From Terriglobales bacterium (GTDB lineage: Bacteria; Acidobacteriota; Terriglobia; Terriglobales; Acidobacteriaceae), in contig JAATFM010000309.1 of the NCBI GenBank assembly GCA_015655195.1, positions 1 to 41,329 on the forward strand: 41,329 nucleotides of DNA. Direction: 5' to 3'. The notes under the pieces were generated by a model, which saw only the letters and a list, made by a program, of their open reading frames with translations, did no database searches and was not told the origin of the DNA. This document shows, in pieces, positions 15,724 to 27,200 of the stretch (position 1 is the stretch's first letter; the number at the start of each line of letters is the position of its first letter). Position numbers and translations under genes: made by a program.

Positions 15724-18700
15724 ATGTACCGATTGATGTTGCGATTCCTGGCCTGTGTCGTCCTTATCACTTCCGCAATCTCCGCCTATGGACAGACGGC
15801 GCGCTTTTCCGGTCAGGTGACGGATCAGCAAAATGCCGCCATTCCTAATGCCGAGGTGCATGTCTTCAACCTCGATACCTCCGCGCGAACAGACGCGAAA
15901 ACCGATGGCAGCGGCAACTATGTGGTCTCGTATCTGAGTGCCGGACGCTACCGCGTTGAAGTCAGAGCCGCCGGTTTCAATACCGTTGTCAGCGACAATC
16001 TTGTACTGTCGGCAGGCGAGGCGCACATCCTGAATATCCAGCTCGGCGTCGCGGCTGCGCAGTCTACCGTGAACGTGAATGCCAACAATGAAGTAACGCA
16101 GGTCAATACGCAGAATGCGGAAGTGAGCGGCACGGTGACGCAGAAAGAAGTTACCGGGCTGCAACTTAATGGACGCAACTTTACGCAGTTGATTGCGCTT
16201 ACTCCCGGCGTCAGCAATCAGACGCAGCAGGACGAGGCCAGGGTCGGCGTGCTGGGAAGTGTGTCGTACTCCGTGAATGGCGGCCGCACCGAGTACAACA
16301 GCTTCAATGTGGACGGCTCGGAGACCTTGAATGTCGGCATCAACAAGGATCACACGGCGCTGATTGTTACGCCGAGTGTCGATGCCATTCAGGAAATCAA
16401 GGTGCTGACATCGAACTATGGCTCGCAATATCCGAGCACCGGTAACGGCACCACGATTGTTACGACCAGATCAGGCACGGATGAGTATCACGGCAATCTG
16501 TACGAGTTCGTGCGAAATGAGCTGTTTAATTCCAAAGGGTATTTTGATGTGACGAACGGCGCGCCGCTCTATCGCAGGAACGATTTCGGAGGAACGATTG
16601 GCGGGCCGCTTTCCATTCCGCATCTGTACGACGCGAGAGGGAGAACGCACTTCTTCTTCTCCGAGGAAATGCGCCTGGAGAAAGACCCATATGCCTATCG
16701 GCAGGCTGTGCCATCGCTGGCGGAGAGAAACGGCGACTTCAGCGATGTATGCGCTACGGATGTTGCCGGTGGACAGACTGCCGCGAATACGCAGGACTGT
16801 CCTTCGGTGGAAGGAGTCTTCTACATCGGCACTCAGGAATTCAGGGATCTGGCGCCGAATATCGGTCCAATCTCGCCTTACGCCCGCGCAATCCTCAACA
16901 CCGGCATTCTGCCCGCGCCGAATTCTTATACCGGATGCAATGCCGGTCCATACCCTACCGGCTCGTGCTACCTGACAGATGTTTCGCTGCCCACGTACTA
17001 CCGCGAGGAGTTGTTTCACATCGACCATGCGTTCAGCCAGAAGACGCATGCCAGCTTTCGTTACATCCACGATGAATGGGATACGACCACCGCGATTCCG
17101 CAATTCACCTCGACGACAAACAGCTTTCCTACAATTCAGAATCGCTTCTATGGGCCGGGCCTGAGCCTGGTCGGCCGTGTGGCAACTGCCTTCAGTCCGA
17201 CCTTTGTCAACGAGTTTGTTGTGGGCTATACGGACTCCCATATCACGCTCGCGGATATGCCCGCGCCGTATGTTTCTCTTGAGCGTCCGAAAATTCTGGA
17301 TGATCCTCCATGCAGCACCGGCGGCGACGGTTGCGGCATGGGCTCGATCTTCCCCAACAGCAACAATGCTGGCGTCAATGGAGTTCCGAAGATGCCGGGA
17401 ATTGTTTTCGGCGGCAACAACGCCGAGTATGGCGGTTACGGCTTTACTCTCGACACCAGCTACGAGCCGTGGGAGCACAGCAACCCCATCTACAGCTTTG
17501 CGGACAATATCTCCAAGGCAATTGGGAAGCACAATCTCACCTTCGGCGCGCAGTGGGTCATCTTTCAGCGGAGCCAGGTCAACGGGCCGAGCGGAGCCGC
17601 TACCGGCAATGTGCAGGGACTGCTGACTTACAGCAACGAGCAGTCGGTGAACACAACGGGCAATGCCTTTGCCGATTTTCTTATCGCTTCCGGTGCGGCA
17701 AATACTGGGTTGGTAACCAGCGGAGGTTTTCCCGCCAGCTTTCAGCAGGACAGCGGGCAGGCAAAGTATTACCAGCGCTATCAGATTGCGGAGCCGTATT
17801 TTCAGGACGACTGGAAGGTTACTTCGCGCCTGACAATCAACGCGGGCTTGCGAGTCAGTCTCTTCGGAACGTATCACGAGAAGAATCACAGCGCCTATAA
17901 CTGGGTTCCGAACAACTTTGATCTGAGCCTTGCGAGAACGGTGAAGGTTGCCAACTCCGGTGAGTTGCTATCCGCTTCTACCGGGATAGCGGAGCCGATC
18001 TACGAGATGGATCGCAGCGTGAATCCCGCTGTGATAAACGGGCTGGTGCAGTGCGGCATGAATGGCGTTCCCGATGGCTGCATGAGCGGGCATATGTGGA
18101 ATCCCGCTCCGCGGGTCGGCTTTGCATGGGACCCATTTGGGAACGGCAAGAATTCGATTCGCGCCGGTTATGGCATCTTTTTCGAACACGGTACTTCGGA
18201 CGAGGCCAATACCGGCTCGCTGGAAGGCAGCGCGCCGATCATTCTGACCATGTCGCAGCTCAATCCGCTGGGCGTGGGCTGCATCGGAAATGCCGCAACG
18301 GGCTGTCCCGGGGCGGGACCGGGCGCGTATCCGCTGAACGTTACTTCCATTCCGACAAAGGCGGTCTGGTCGAACGTGCAGCAGTGGAGCTTGAGCGTGG
18401 AGCATGAATTGCCTCGCAATGTGCTCGCCAGCTTCGCGTATGTGGGCAGCAAAGGCACGCACCTGACGGCGGAGAGCGAGGCCAACCAGCTCAACCCGGT
18501 TCCTGCGGGAACCACTCCATTCGCGCCGCACGAGCCGCTGCTGGGCTCTACCTGCATGAGCGGGTGGGATGGCTACTCCTACCATCTGCCGAGCGGGACT
18601 GTGGTTGGCCCGTCCAGTCCGGGCTTCATCAATATGGAGGCAGCCTGCTTCGGGTATGGAGGAAAAATCGGAGGAGGCACAGTCGATCCTGCGGCGCTGC

Positions 18701-19680
18701 GCGAATATGCGCCGGGCATAGGACAGATTTATTCGCTGCAAAACATTGCCAATTCCGCGTACAACGCATTTCAGGCTTCTTTGCGAGAGGTTTCAGGACC
18801 GTTCACTTTCGGCGTGGCCTATACCTACAGCCATTCCATCGACGATGCCTCCGACCGCTCGGACGCTACCTTCGTCAACTCTTTCGACATCAAAGGGAAT
18901 CGCGCCAGCTCCACCTTCGACCAGCGGCACCTGCTGCACATCAGCTATCTCTACAATCTGCCGCTGCGCCAGGCGATCCAGCACTTCCTGGGAAACATCA
19001 ACAGTAACCCGGACCCGGAGGCTCATGCCGCCAATCGTTCTTCCTCCAGCTATTTGACTTCGCGTGTTTTCGGTGCGCTTCTCGATAATTGGCAACTCTC
19101 AGGCATCACGCTCTTCGAGTCCGGCATTCCGTTCACAGTTGTGAACGGCGGCAGCGGGACCGGGCCAAACGGCGTCTCGACGCTTGACAACGCCGGCGTT
19201 TACAACGGGCTGGGATCAGGCTCTTATCCCGATCGGGTTACCGGTGTATCGCTGCACGGCAATATCCCGAAGGTTGCAGGCACCGGGTCGAGTGTTGGTC
19301 CGCTGCTTCTCAATCCCGCAGCATTCGCCGCGCCGCAGGGATTGACCTTTGGCAATGCCGGACGCAACTCGCTGAACAATCCTCACCGGCTGAACTTCGA
19401 TACGGCACTGCAAAAGAACTTTTCCGTTACGGAGCGCGCTCATTTCGAATTTCGCGCGGAAGCCTTCAACGTCTTCAACGTTACGCAGTTCCGCATTTAT
19501 GACCCGACGCTGGGAAACCAGCCGGAGAACACCGCAAGTTGCTACTCCGCTTCGGAGACGAGCGGATACTCCGCGGCGGGTGATGAAACCACGAATTGTT
19601 TGAGTGGCGCATCCTTCCTGCACCCGGTGGACGCGCACCGCCCACGCACGATTCAGTTCGGTTTGAAGCTTGCCTTCTGA
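15724..19680 (+). CDS. Oar-like TonB-dependent receptor with N-terminal carboxypeptidase-regulatory domain
   Basis: Outer-membrane protein of 1318 residues. A signal peptide (about 1-23, ending ISAYG) is followed by a carboxypeptidase-regulatory Ig-like domain (about 27-110: FSGQVTDQQNAAIPNAEV...GRYRVEVRAAGF). A plug-like region comes next, with NGRNFTQLIALTPGV, NGGRTEYNSFNVDGS and IQEIKVLTSNYGSQYP. The rest is a large beta-barrel ending in the phenylalanine-terminated strand TIQFGLKLAF. This matches the Oar/TonB receptors abundant in acidobacteria. The substrate is unknown. No STN signalling domain is visible; the Ig-like N-domain occupies its place. AGGAAG precedes the ATG. The upstream sigma fusion is the likely regulator. 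Confidence 0.9.
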   Translation: MYRLMLRFLACVVLITSAISAYGQTARFSGQVTDQQNAAIPNAEVHVFNLDTSARTDAKTDGSGNYVVSYLSAGRYRVEVRAAGFNTVVSDNLVLSAGEAHILNIQLGVAAAQSTVNVNANNEVTQVNTQNAEVSGTVTQKEVTGLQLNGRNFTQLIALTPGVSNQTQQDEARVGVLGSVSYSVNGGRTEYNSFNVDGSETLNVGINKDHTALIVTPSVDAIQEIKVLTSNYGSQYPSTGNGTTIVTTRSGTDEYHGNLYEFVRNELFNSKGYFDVTNGAPLYRRNDFGGTIGGPLSIPHLYDARGRTHFFFSEEMRLEKDPYAYRQAVPSLAERNGDFSDVCATDVAGGQTAANTQDCPSVEGVFYIGTQEFRDLAPNIGPISPYARAILNTGILPAPNSYTGCNAGPYPTGSCYLTDVSLPTYYREELFHIDHAFSQKTHASFRYIHDEWDTTTAIPQFTSTTNSFPTIQNRFYGPGLSLVGRVATAFSPTFVNEFVVGYTDSHITLADMPAPYVSLERPKILDDPPCSTGGDGCGMGSIFPNSNNAGVNGVPKMPGIVFGGNNAEYGGYGFTLDTSYEPWEHSNPIYSFADNISKAIGKHNLTFGAQWVIFQRSQVNGPSGAATGNVQGLLTYSNEQSVNTTGNAFADFLIASGAANTGLVTSGGFPASFQQDSGQAKYYQRYQIAEPYFQDDWKVTSRLTINAGLRVSLFGTYHEKNHSAYNWVPNNFDLSLARTVKVANSGELLSASTGIAEPIYEMDRSVNPAVINGLVQCGMNGVPDGCMSGHMWNPAPRVGFAWDPFGNGKNSIRAGYGIFFEHGTSDEANTGSLEGSAPIILTMSQLNPLGVGCIGNAATGCPGAGPGAYPLNVTSIPTKAVWSNVQQWSLSVEHELPRNVLASFAYVGSKGTHLTAESEANQLNPVPAGTTPFAPHEPLLGSTCMSGWDGYSYHLPSGTVVGPSSPGFINMEAACFGYGGKIGGGTVDPAALREYAPGIGQIYSLQNIANSAYNAFQASLREVSGPFTFGVAYTYSHSIDDASDRSDATFVNSFDIKGNRASSTFDQRHLLHISYLYNLPLRQAIQHFLGNINSNPDPEAHAANRSSSSYLTSRVFGALLDNWQLSGITLFESGIPFTVVNGGSGTGPNGVSTLDNAGVYNGLGSGSYPDRVTGVSLHGNIPKVAGTGSSVGPLLLNPAAFAAPQGLTFGNAGRNSLNNPHRLNFDTALQKNFSVTERAHFEFRAEAFNVFNVTQFRIYDPTLGNQPENTASCYSASETSGYSAAGDETTNCLSGASFLHPVDAHRPRTIQFGLKLAF

Positions 19681-19732
19681 TCCGGACCGGAACTCAGGCC
19701 AGGAAACGAGATTTGAGATGAGAGAAGAGACG

Positions 19733-21178
19733 ATGCAACGAGTAGCGCAGAGAGCGACGAATCAACTTCCCCTGATCGGGATGCTGTTGTTGGCCTTCAC
19801 CACAGGTTGTGCTGGCGGTGGCAACTCAGGCGGCAACACGGCGGTCCCGCCCGCGGGAACGCAGAACACGAAGTCCTATATCTACGCGGGCACGCAGAGC
19901 GCAGACGGCTACGATAACTTCCCCTATGGCCTGCGCTTCGGTTATGGCGGCGCATGGACTTCGAGCCAGGATGATACGAGCAGTTACTTCACCTATCAGA
20001 ACGACGGCCACGACGGCTACCAGGGAGCGAGTGCAATCCTTACCGGGCCGAACAGCGAAGTGATTCTGCCCTACGACGATCCTGTTACCGGGAGTTATGC
20101 GGGCAGCGGGTTTTTCACGCTGACTCCCGTTGTTGCCGGAGCGCCTCCGGGGAGTGGCGGCTATGCCGTGGAGCTGCCGGGCGAGGGCCAGTTGCTGCGT
20201 CCGGATACCGAGACCCCTATCGGCGGCGAATCAGGCGAGGATGCGCTGAATCCAAGCTCCCCGATGGTGGGTCCGGTGATTTCGGCGTCGAGCGCGGTGT
20301 GCCCCAGTCTGAAGGGAAACGTAACTTTTCAGTTCATTGCGCTTGGCTCGCAGTTCGCGCAGGACCTGATCGAGCATGTGGTCTACGGCAGTGTGCAGAT
20401 CAGCGGCTCGGGCACGAACTTCACCTTCTCCAACCTGAACATGTACGGATTTGCGGAAGACTCGCTCTCGCCTGACCCGTGGCCGGCAGGGGCCTGCGGC
20501 ACCACCCAGGCAGGCTACGTCATCAGCAGCAACGCGACGGAACAGATATACGCGGAAGGGAACTTTGCAGAAAGCGGTCCCTCTACTGGCGTCTACCCGC
20601 TCACCACCGCGATCAGCCCCTCCGGCCTCTTTGTGATGGATCAAGGCCAGGGGTCGCCATATTTCGCCAATGATCTGCCCGGTGCGACCAGCATGTTGGG
20701 TTTGGTGGGAGTGCAACAACCGGCCAGCGCGCTCGACACCGGCAACGTGGTCGGCGCGAAGTATCTCGGCTTTGAATATGACGCGCTGGATGTTGGTTTA
20801 GCCCACAATGCTTCCAATCCTGTCTCGTTCAGCCAGGGATCGGGAACGACGATGACCGGCGGAGGCTACGCGAACGACGATGTGACGCAGACGCCGGCAA
20901 CTAACATCTCCATCGACCTTGGCCAGCAGGACTCATCCAACAACGGTTTGTACAAAAACGTAACGGTGATAGTGCCGGATACCTACCAGGGCTGCATCAA
21001 TGAACCTTTTGGCGGCACGGATGCAAACGGCAACCCGACCTGCACTTTTTCCGGTGTTGCCGTGGCGGGAAACGTGGCGGGGAAGTTTGTGCTCTTTGTT
21101 TCCGTCAACGATTTAAGCCAGGTAATCAGCCATTATTCGCCATATGCGACTCTTCAGTTTTTCCTGTATCAGCAGTAA
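19733..21178 (+). CDS. Lipoprotein of unknown function, receptor-associated
   Basis: Protein of 481 residues from the preferred start at 19733, which has AGAGAAGAG four bases upstream; ATG 19718 and the longer frame from 19670 are alternatives. The N-terminus MQRVAQRATNQLPLIGMLLLAFTTGC is a lipoprotein signal peptide with a lipobox cysteine, followed by a Gly/Asn linker (AGGGNSGGN). The body is rich in Gly, Ser, Tyr and Asn and probably beta-structured (AGTQSADGYDNFPYGLRFGYGG, FTLTPVVAGAPPGSG). I do not recognise a family. It lies 52 bases after the receptor and 82 bases before the NHL protein on the same strand. By analogy with SusD-type partners, a surface ligand-binding lipoprotein is possible, but no SusD features are seen. 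Confidence 0.78.
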   Translation: MQRVAQRATNQLPLIGMLLLAFTTGCAGGGNSGGNTAVPPAGTQNTKSYIYAGTQSADGYDNFPYGLRFGYGGAWTSSQDDTSSYFTYQNDGHDGYQGASAILTGPNSEVILPYDDPVTGSYAGSGFFTLTPVVAGAPPGSGGYAVELPGEGQLLRPDTETPIGGESGEDALNPSSPMVGPVISASSAVCPSLKGNVTFQFIALGSQFAQDLIEHVVYGSVQISGSGTNFTFSNLNMYGFAEDSLSPDPWPAGACGTTQAGYVISSNATEQIYAEGNFAESGPSTGVYPLTTAISPSGLFVMDQGQGSPYFANDLPGATSMLGLVGVQQPASALDTGNVVGAKYLGFEYDALDVGLAHNASNPVSFSQGSGTTMTGGGYANDDVTQTPATNISIDLGQQDSSNNGLYKNVTVIVPDTYQGCINEPFGGTDANGNPTCTFSGVAVAGNVAGKFVLFVSVNDLSQVISHYSPYATLQFFLYQQ

Positions 21179-21260
21179 TTCTCACGCGATGCGCTGCCCA
21201 TGGGCGGCAGGCGGGGTAAGAACGACGATGTATCTGTTTTCTGAATTTGAGAGGGGCTTT

Positions 21261-24200
21261 ATGTCGCAACAAGGTGGTTCGATTCGCGCTTCGTGGAATC
21301 GGGTGGTTCTCTTAATTCTGACTGTCTTTGCGCTTGCGGGATTTGCGGACGCGCAGAACCTTGCGTTCCAGCCCGGCGTATCTTCCGCGTATGCGGGCGA
21401 TCCAACGCAAACAAACGCCACAAGCGTCTCCGGCGCCTCTTTTACGGGAGTGCCTACCAGTCTCGTGCTGGGACGGCAGCCAGGCTCGGTGGCCTTTGAC
21501 GCGGCCGGGAACTTCTACATCATGGATGCGGGAAATAGTATCGTGCGCGTAGTGGCGGCGAGCAATAACCCTATTCCAACGTTGCCCGGAGTTACAGTGC
21601 AGGCGGGGCACGTCTATACCGTCGCCGGCACCACGAATCAACCGGGCACCAGCCCTCCGTGCAGCGCCACCGGCGCGGATGTCTATGGCAATGGCTGCCC
21701 CGCCACCGTGGCCAGTGTTTCCGGACCCTTCCTCGCCGTCGATGGGAACAGCAATGTCTATGTCGCGGCGAACTATGGGAGCCAGGTGCGCGTCGTTTAC
21801 GGAGGAAAGGGCACACTGCAAGGGATCAGCAACCCGCAGCAGGGGTATATCTATGCGCTGACGAACGCATCCAATTCGGATTCGCAGACTGACGGCACAA
21901 GCGGCCCCGCTGTGAATGCCGTCACGCCCAATATCACTGCAATGACGACCGACACCTATGGCAATGTCTACATCTTTGACGGCGGCTCATACGAGCTTCT
22001 GCTGGTTTATCAAGGTGGAAACCTGCCACCGGGCTTTTTCAATGGAGCTACACCGGTTCCGGGCAACATTTACCTGTTGACCGATGATGAACATTCCTGC
22101 ACCGACACGACGAATCTCTGTAATGGACAACCGATTGCGCAGGTTTACTACAACGGTATTGGCATGATGTCGACGGATGCTTCCGGCAATCTCTATATCG
22201 ATGACAATGAAGACAGCGAGATACGCGCGGTCTACGTGGCGGGTACGCTAAATGGCGTGACCGATCCGGTTCCGGGCAATATCTATGCGGTCGCGGGCAA
22301 TGGAAGCAATGGGCCTCCCGTCAATGGCAGCCAGGCGACTGCTTCGTCCCTGAGTCTGCCCTATCAGGGCGGCGGAATCGCCGTTGACAGCATCGGGGAA
22401 TTGTACTTCACGGGCAGCCTGTCCGGGGGCTCGGAAGGCATCTATAAGGTCGATACTTCGGGAGTGTTGACGACCGTGTTTGGTGGAAGTGCTCCCTGCA
22501 CCACGGCCACGGATCCGCTGAACGATGGTTGCATCGCAACTGCTGTAAATACCGCCGCATTTTATGGCCTCGTCGTTGATAGCACAGGCAATCTTTACGG
22601 ATCGGACTATAACTTTGGCCCGAGTGTGATCCTCAAGTCCACGGTGTCGACGACAACGATCGATTATTCCGGCACCATTGGCCTTTCCTCTCAGAGCCAG
22701 ACGATAGCGGTCGCGAATACGGGAACTCAAGCTCTCCAATTCAGCAATCTTGCCTTTACCGGACCGTTCAACCAGGTGTTGACGGGATCGAACGATTGCT
22801 CCAACTCCACGTCTCTGGCCAGCGGAGAAAGCTGCCAGATCGGCGTCAGCTTTCTGCCGACAGCGGCGGGAACGGTTGCCGGAACCATCACCATATCCAG
22901 CAATGCGCTCGATGCGACCAACGGCTCGAACGTCGTTGTCCTGAACGGAGTAGCCGCGCAGGCAAGCAGCACAACGTATCTTGCCATATCTCCCAGCGCT
23001 CCGGCAGTTGCCAATGTGGGCCAGCAGGTGACCTTCAGCGCGACCGTGGAGCCGCTGATTGGCGATTCGCTGATTCCCAGCGGCACCGTTGCCTTTATGA
23101 ACGGGGCAACACAACTGGGGACAGGAACCATTACGAATGGCGTGGCTACCTTTACTACTAGCAGCCTTGCGGCGGGCACATACCCGGTCACCGCGGTTTA
23201 CAGCGGCGACGCCAACTTTCTTACCAGCACGTCCACTCCCGTCGGTCTGACTGTTTCCACCACTCCGGCTGCGATCATCACCCTCACCTCATCGGCCACC
23301 ACGGCGAATAGCGGCCAGAGCGTTACGTTGACTGCGACCGCTGCCGCATTCTCCGGAACAGGCGTGCCAACCGGCACGATCACCTTTCAGGATGGCGGAA
23401 ATCTGCTGCCCAACAGCACTGTAACGTTGAGCGGAGGCACGGCGGTTCTGAACACGACCGCGCTGCCCCCTGGAAACAACGAGCTGATCGCGGTCTATAA
23501 CGGCGACAGCAACTTTGCCGCAAATGCGTCTGCCGACCTACTGGTGAATGTGACTGCTTCCGGGCAGTTGCAGTTCACTCCCGGAGTAATCTCGCTGGTT
23601 ACGGGAAGCTACTTTACTCCGACGAATACCTCCGGCGGTGTCATTGCCACTGACAGCTATGACAACGTCTATTTCATTGCCACCAATGGGGCGCTCGCCT
23701 ACAATGGGCAGCTCGATGTGATTGCTTCGGGCAACGGAGCGATTCCCGGCGTGACCAATCCGGTAAGTGGGACTCTGTATACGATTGGGACAGGCACGGC
23801 TTGCCCTGGCACTCCGGCCGCACCCTGCGGAGACGGCGGCCCGGTGGCCCAGGCGTCCTTTGCCAGCTTAAGCTACCTGGCGGTGGATGCGCTCAACAAC
23901 ATCTATGTTGTCGATAAAGGTGTCATCCGCAAGATCTCCGCGGCAACGGGAACGATCAACACCGTAGCCGGAGTGTGGGGCACCACCGCCTATCCGGATA
24001 CGGGCTATAGCGGAGACAACGGACCCGCAACCAGCGCTCAGATTAGTGTCGCCGGTCTCTTTGTGGACCAGAACGGCAATATTTATTTTGCTGACAATGC
24101 CGATGTGCTCGTCCGCAGAGTGGATGGGCAGTCCGGCATCATCACGACAGTCGCCGGAACCACCGCTGGGGCGGGAACTTCGACAAATCGGGGGCCTGCC

Positions 24201-27200
24201 AATGAGTGCGTGGCTGTGCCATGCGGCGATGGGGGATTGGCGACTTCCGCAACATTTACAGAGCCTATAGGCGTCTTCGTCGATCCGGCGAATAACATCT
24301 ACATTGTCGACAGCGGATTCATCGATCAAAGCGACATCGTGGGCAATATCAATGTCGTGCGCCGGGTTGACGCGAAGACCGGCGTGATCTCTCTCTTTGC
24401 CGGCCAGTATGAAACGCAAGGCCCATACGGGCTGGCGCCTCCGACATGCAGCCCCGCCGCTGGTCCCTGCGGCGATGGCGGGCCAGCCACGAGCGCAGTC
24501 TTTGATGCCCTCACCAGCATCAGCGGCGACCATGCGGGAAATATCTACGTCACGGACAGCAATGTCGTGCGCGAGATCAACATCCAGACGGGGATCATCA
24601 ATACTGTCATCGGCAATGCCGCCAACGAAGGGGCTGGTGCGAGCGGTCAATGCGCCACTGCTCCCTGCGGCGACGGCGGACCCGCGACCAGCGCGTTCCT
24701 GAAAACTCCCAGGCAGATAGTTCTCGATGCCCAGGGAAACATGTACGTGAGCGATACCGGCACGGATGTCATCCGCGAGGTTACGGTTGCGCAGGGAGCA
24801 CTTTCCTACGGCAGCGAGAACCTCGGTACAACCAACCCGCAGACACTTACGCTCACGAATATCGGCACGCTGCCGTTGACCTTCAACGCTCTGTCGATTC
24901 CCGAGCCGAACTACGAGCAGCAGCCAAGCGGCGGCACGGATTGCACGGCTTCCACGGTCCTTGCGCCGGGCACGACCTGCCAGCTTGACATTGCATTCTT
25001 TCCGACGGCAACCGGATCGTTGCCCGGCAATGCAACCATCGCCAGCGACTCCACGAATGCCACCAGTGGCCTGAATACAGTTACGCTGACCGGCACGGGC
25101 GTTTCGCTCGGAGGAAGCACGGCGCAGGCCATTACCTTCCAGCCGATTCCCGCAGGCTTGAGCTATGGCTCGCAGGCAATTCTGTTAAGCGCTACGTCCG
25201 ACTCTGGCCTGCCGATCACCTATGAGGCAACCGGACCGGCAATAGTTTCAGGTTCAACGCTGACCATTACCGGAGCGGGTGCCGTGACTGTGACGGCCTA
25301 CCAGTTCGGCAACTCGGGATATGCGCCAGCCACGCCGGTATCGCAGAGCTTTACCGTGGCTCCGGCAACGCTGACTGTAGCCGCCACGAACGTTTCCCTC
25401 ACTGCCGGCACAGCGTTGCCTGCGCCTGCTTACACCATCAGCGGTTTCGTCAATAACGATACTCAGACAACAACCACAACCGGCGCGCCGTCGCTCACCG
25501 TGGTGGATTCTTCTGGAAAGACCTGGTCGGTAGGGTCAACGCTGCTCAACGGAACGTATACCATCACGGTTCAACAGGGGAATCTGGTGTTGAATGCGGC
25601 AGCGGCGGCGAACTACAAGTTCGTCCTTGAGAACGGCACGCTGACTGTCACCGGTACAACCGCCCAGACCATCACCTTCGCGCCCTTGAACGAGGTGACT
25701 TATGGAGCATCCGCTATCCAGTTGGCGGCGACAGCCAGCTCGGGGCTGCCCATCAGTTACACCGTGCAGGGACCGGCGACGGTGCTTGCCAACCTGCTTA
25801 CCATCACTGGAGCGGGACCAGTTGCAGTCACAGCCTCGCAAAGCGGTGATTCGCAGTACACCGCCGCCACGCCGGTCACGCAGGCATTCAACGTCGATAA
25901 GGCAGCTCTGAATGTTGTTGCCGTCAGCGCCAGCGTAGCGCAGGGCGCGCCGCTGCCTGCGCTTACTTACACGATTACCGGATTCGTGAACGGCGATTCG
26001 CAGGCAGTCGTCTCCGGCAATCCGATACTGACGACGACGGCGACCAGCGGCTCGCCCGTCGGGCAGTATCCCATCACGGTTTCCGTGGGAACGCTGACCG
26101 CGGCGAACTATACCTTTAATCCTGTTGTGGGTGGCACGCTCAACATCGTGACGCCGCAGACACAAACGATCAGCTTCCCCGCCATTGCCAATGCAACCTA
26201 CGGCGCGGCTCCGATCACGCTTACGGCAACGTCCAGCTCAGGGCTTGCGGTGTCGTATGCGGTGACCGGACCGGCAATGCTCTCCGGCAATATCCTCACG
26301 ATCACCGGCATAGGCCCAGTCGCAGTGACCGCGAGCCAGGCGGGCAACAGCGTCTATGGACCGGCTTCCTCCGTGACGCAGAGCTTCAGCGTCATTCCGG
26401 CAGTGCTGACGGTGACGGCCAACAACGCTACCAGGGCCGATAACCTTCCCAATCCGGCGTTCACTTACACGATCATCGGCTTCGTCAATGGCGATACGCA
26501 GCAGGTGGCAATCAGCGGCACTCCCGCGCTCACGACAACAGCAACCCTGACTTCCCCCGTCGGCCAATATCCCATTACGCCGGCCATCGGCGGTCTCAAC
26601 TCGCCCAACTACACCTTCGCGTTTGTTTCCGGAATACTGACTGTTACCGCGGGCGGTCCGGTGCCGGACTTCTCCCTCACCGCGTCTCCGCAGACGCTTT
26701 TGGTAGCCCAGGGGCAGATCGCGCAGACAACCATCACCATGGTTCCGGTGAACAACTATCAGGGGCTGGTAAGCCTGAGCTGCGGCACGCTGCCGGCGAA
26801 TGTGACCTGCACATTTACTCCCACGTCTCTCTCGTCGAATGGAATGAACGCTCCCGTGACCACCACTCTCACGGTCAACACGAACAGCGCCTCGCCTGTG
26901 GTTGGGCAGATACAGCCCAGAGGCAAAACGCCGGTTGTTGAGGCGGCTTTGTGGTGGCTTCCTGCAGGCGTCATGGGATTGTTCCTGGCCTTCCGCCGGA
27001 AGCGGTTCTCGAAATACTTGAGAATGCAACAGTGGCTGATGCTCTTGACGTTGCTTGTTGGAGCCGCGGGGCTTACGGCCTGCGGTGGAGGAACCAGCAC
27101 GTCCGGCGGCACAGTTGCGAGTCCGGGCAACAGCACCTTCACCGTGACCGCGACAGACTCAAGCAGCAGCTCAACGCACGCGATCAATATCAGTCTCACC

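Noticed and set aside
16471-17889. 472-residue - strand ORF inside the receptor gene
   Set aside because: Shadow of the Oar-like receptor frame; Arg/Val/Ala-rich with no domain pattern, signal or ribosome site.
21144-21260. Longer N-terminus for the NHL protein
   Set aside because: It overlaps the end of the lipoprotein gene and would bury the signal peptide; the ATG at 21261 has a strong ribosome site.
25130-26660. Possible CRISPR or tandem DNA repeats
   Set aside because: The periodicity comes from protein repeats (MBG-type domains) at about 500-base spacing with diverged DNA; there are no short identical repeats with unique spacers.
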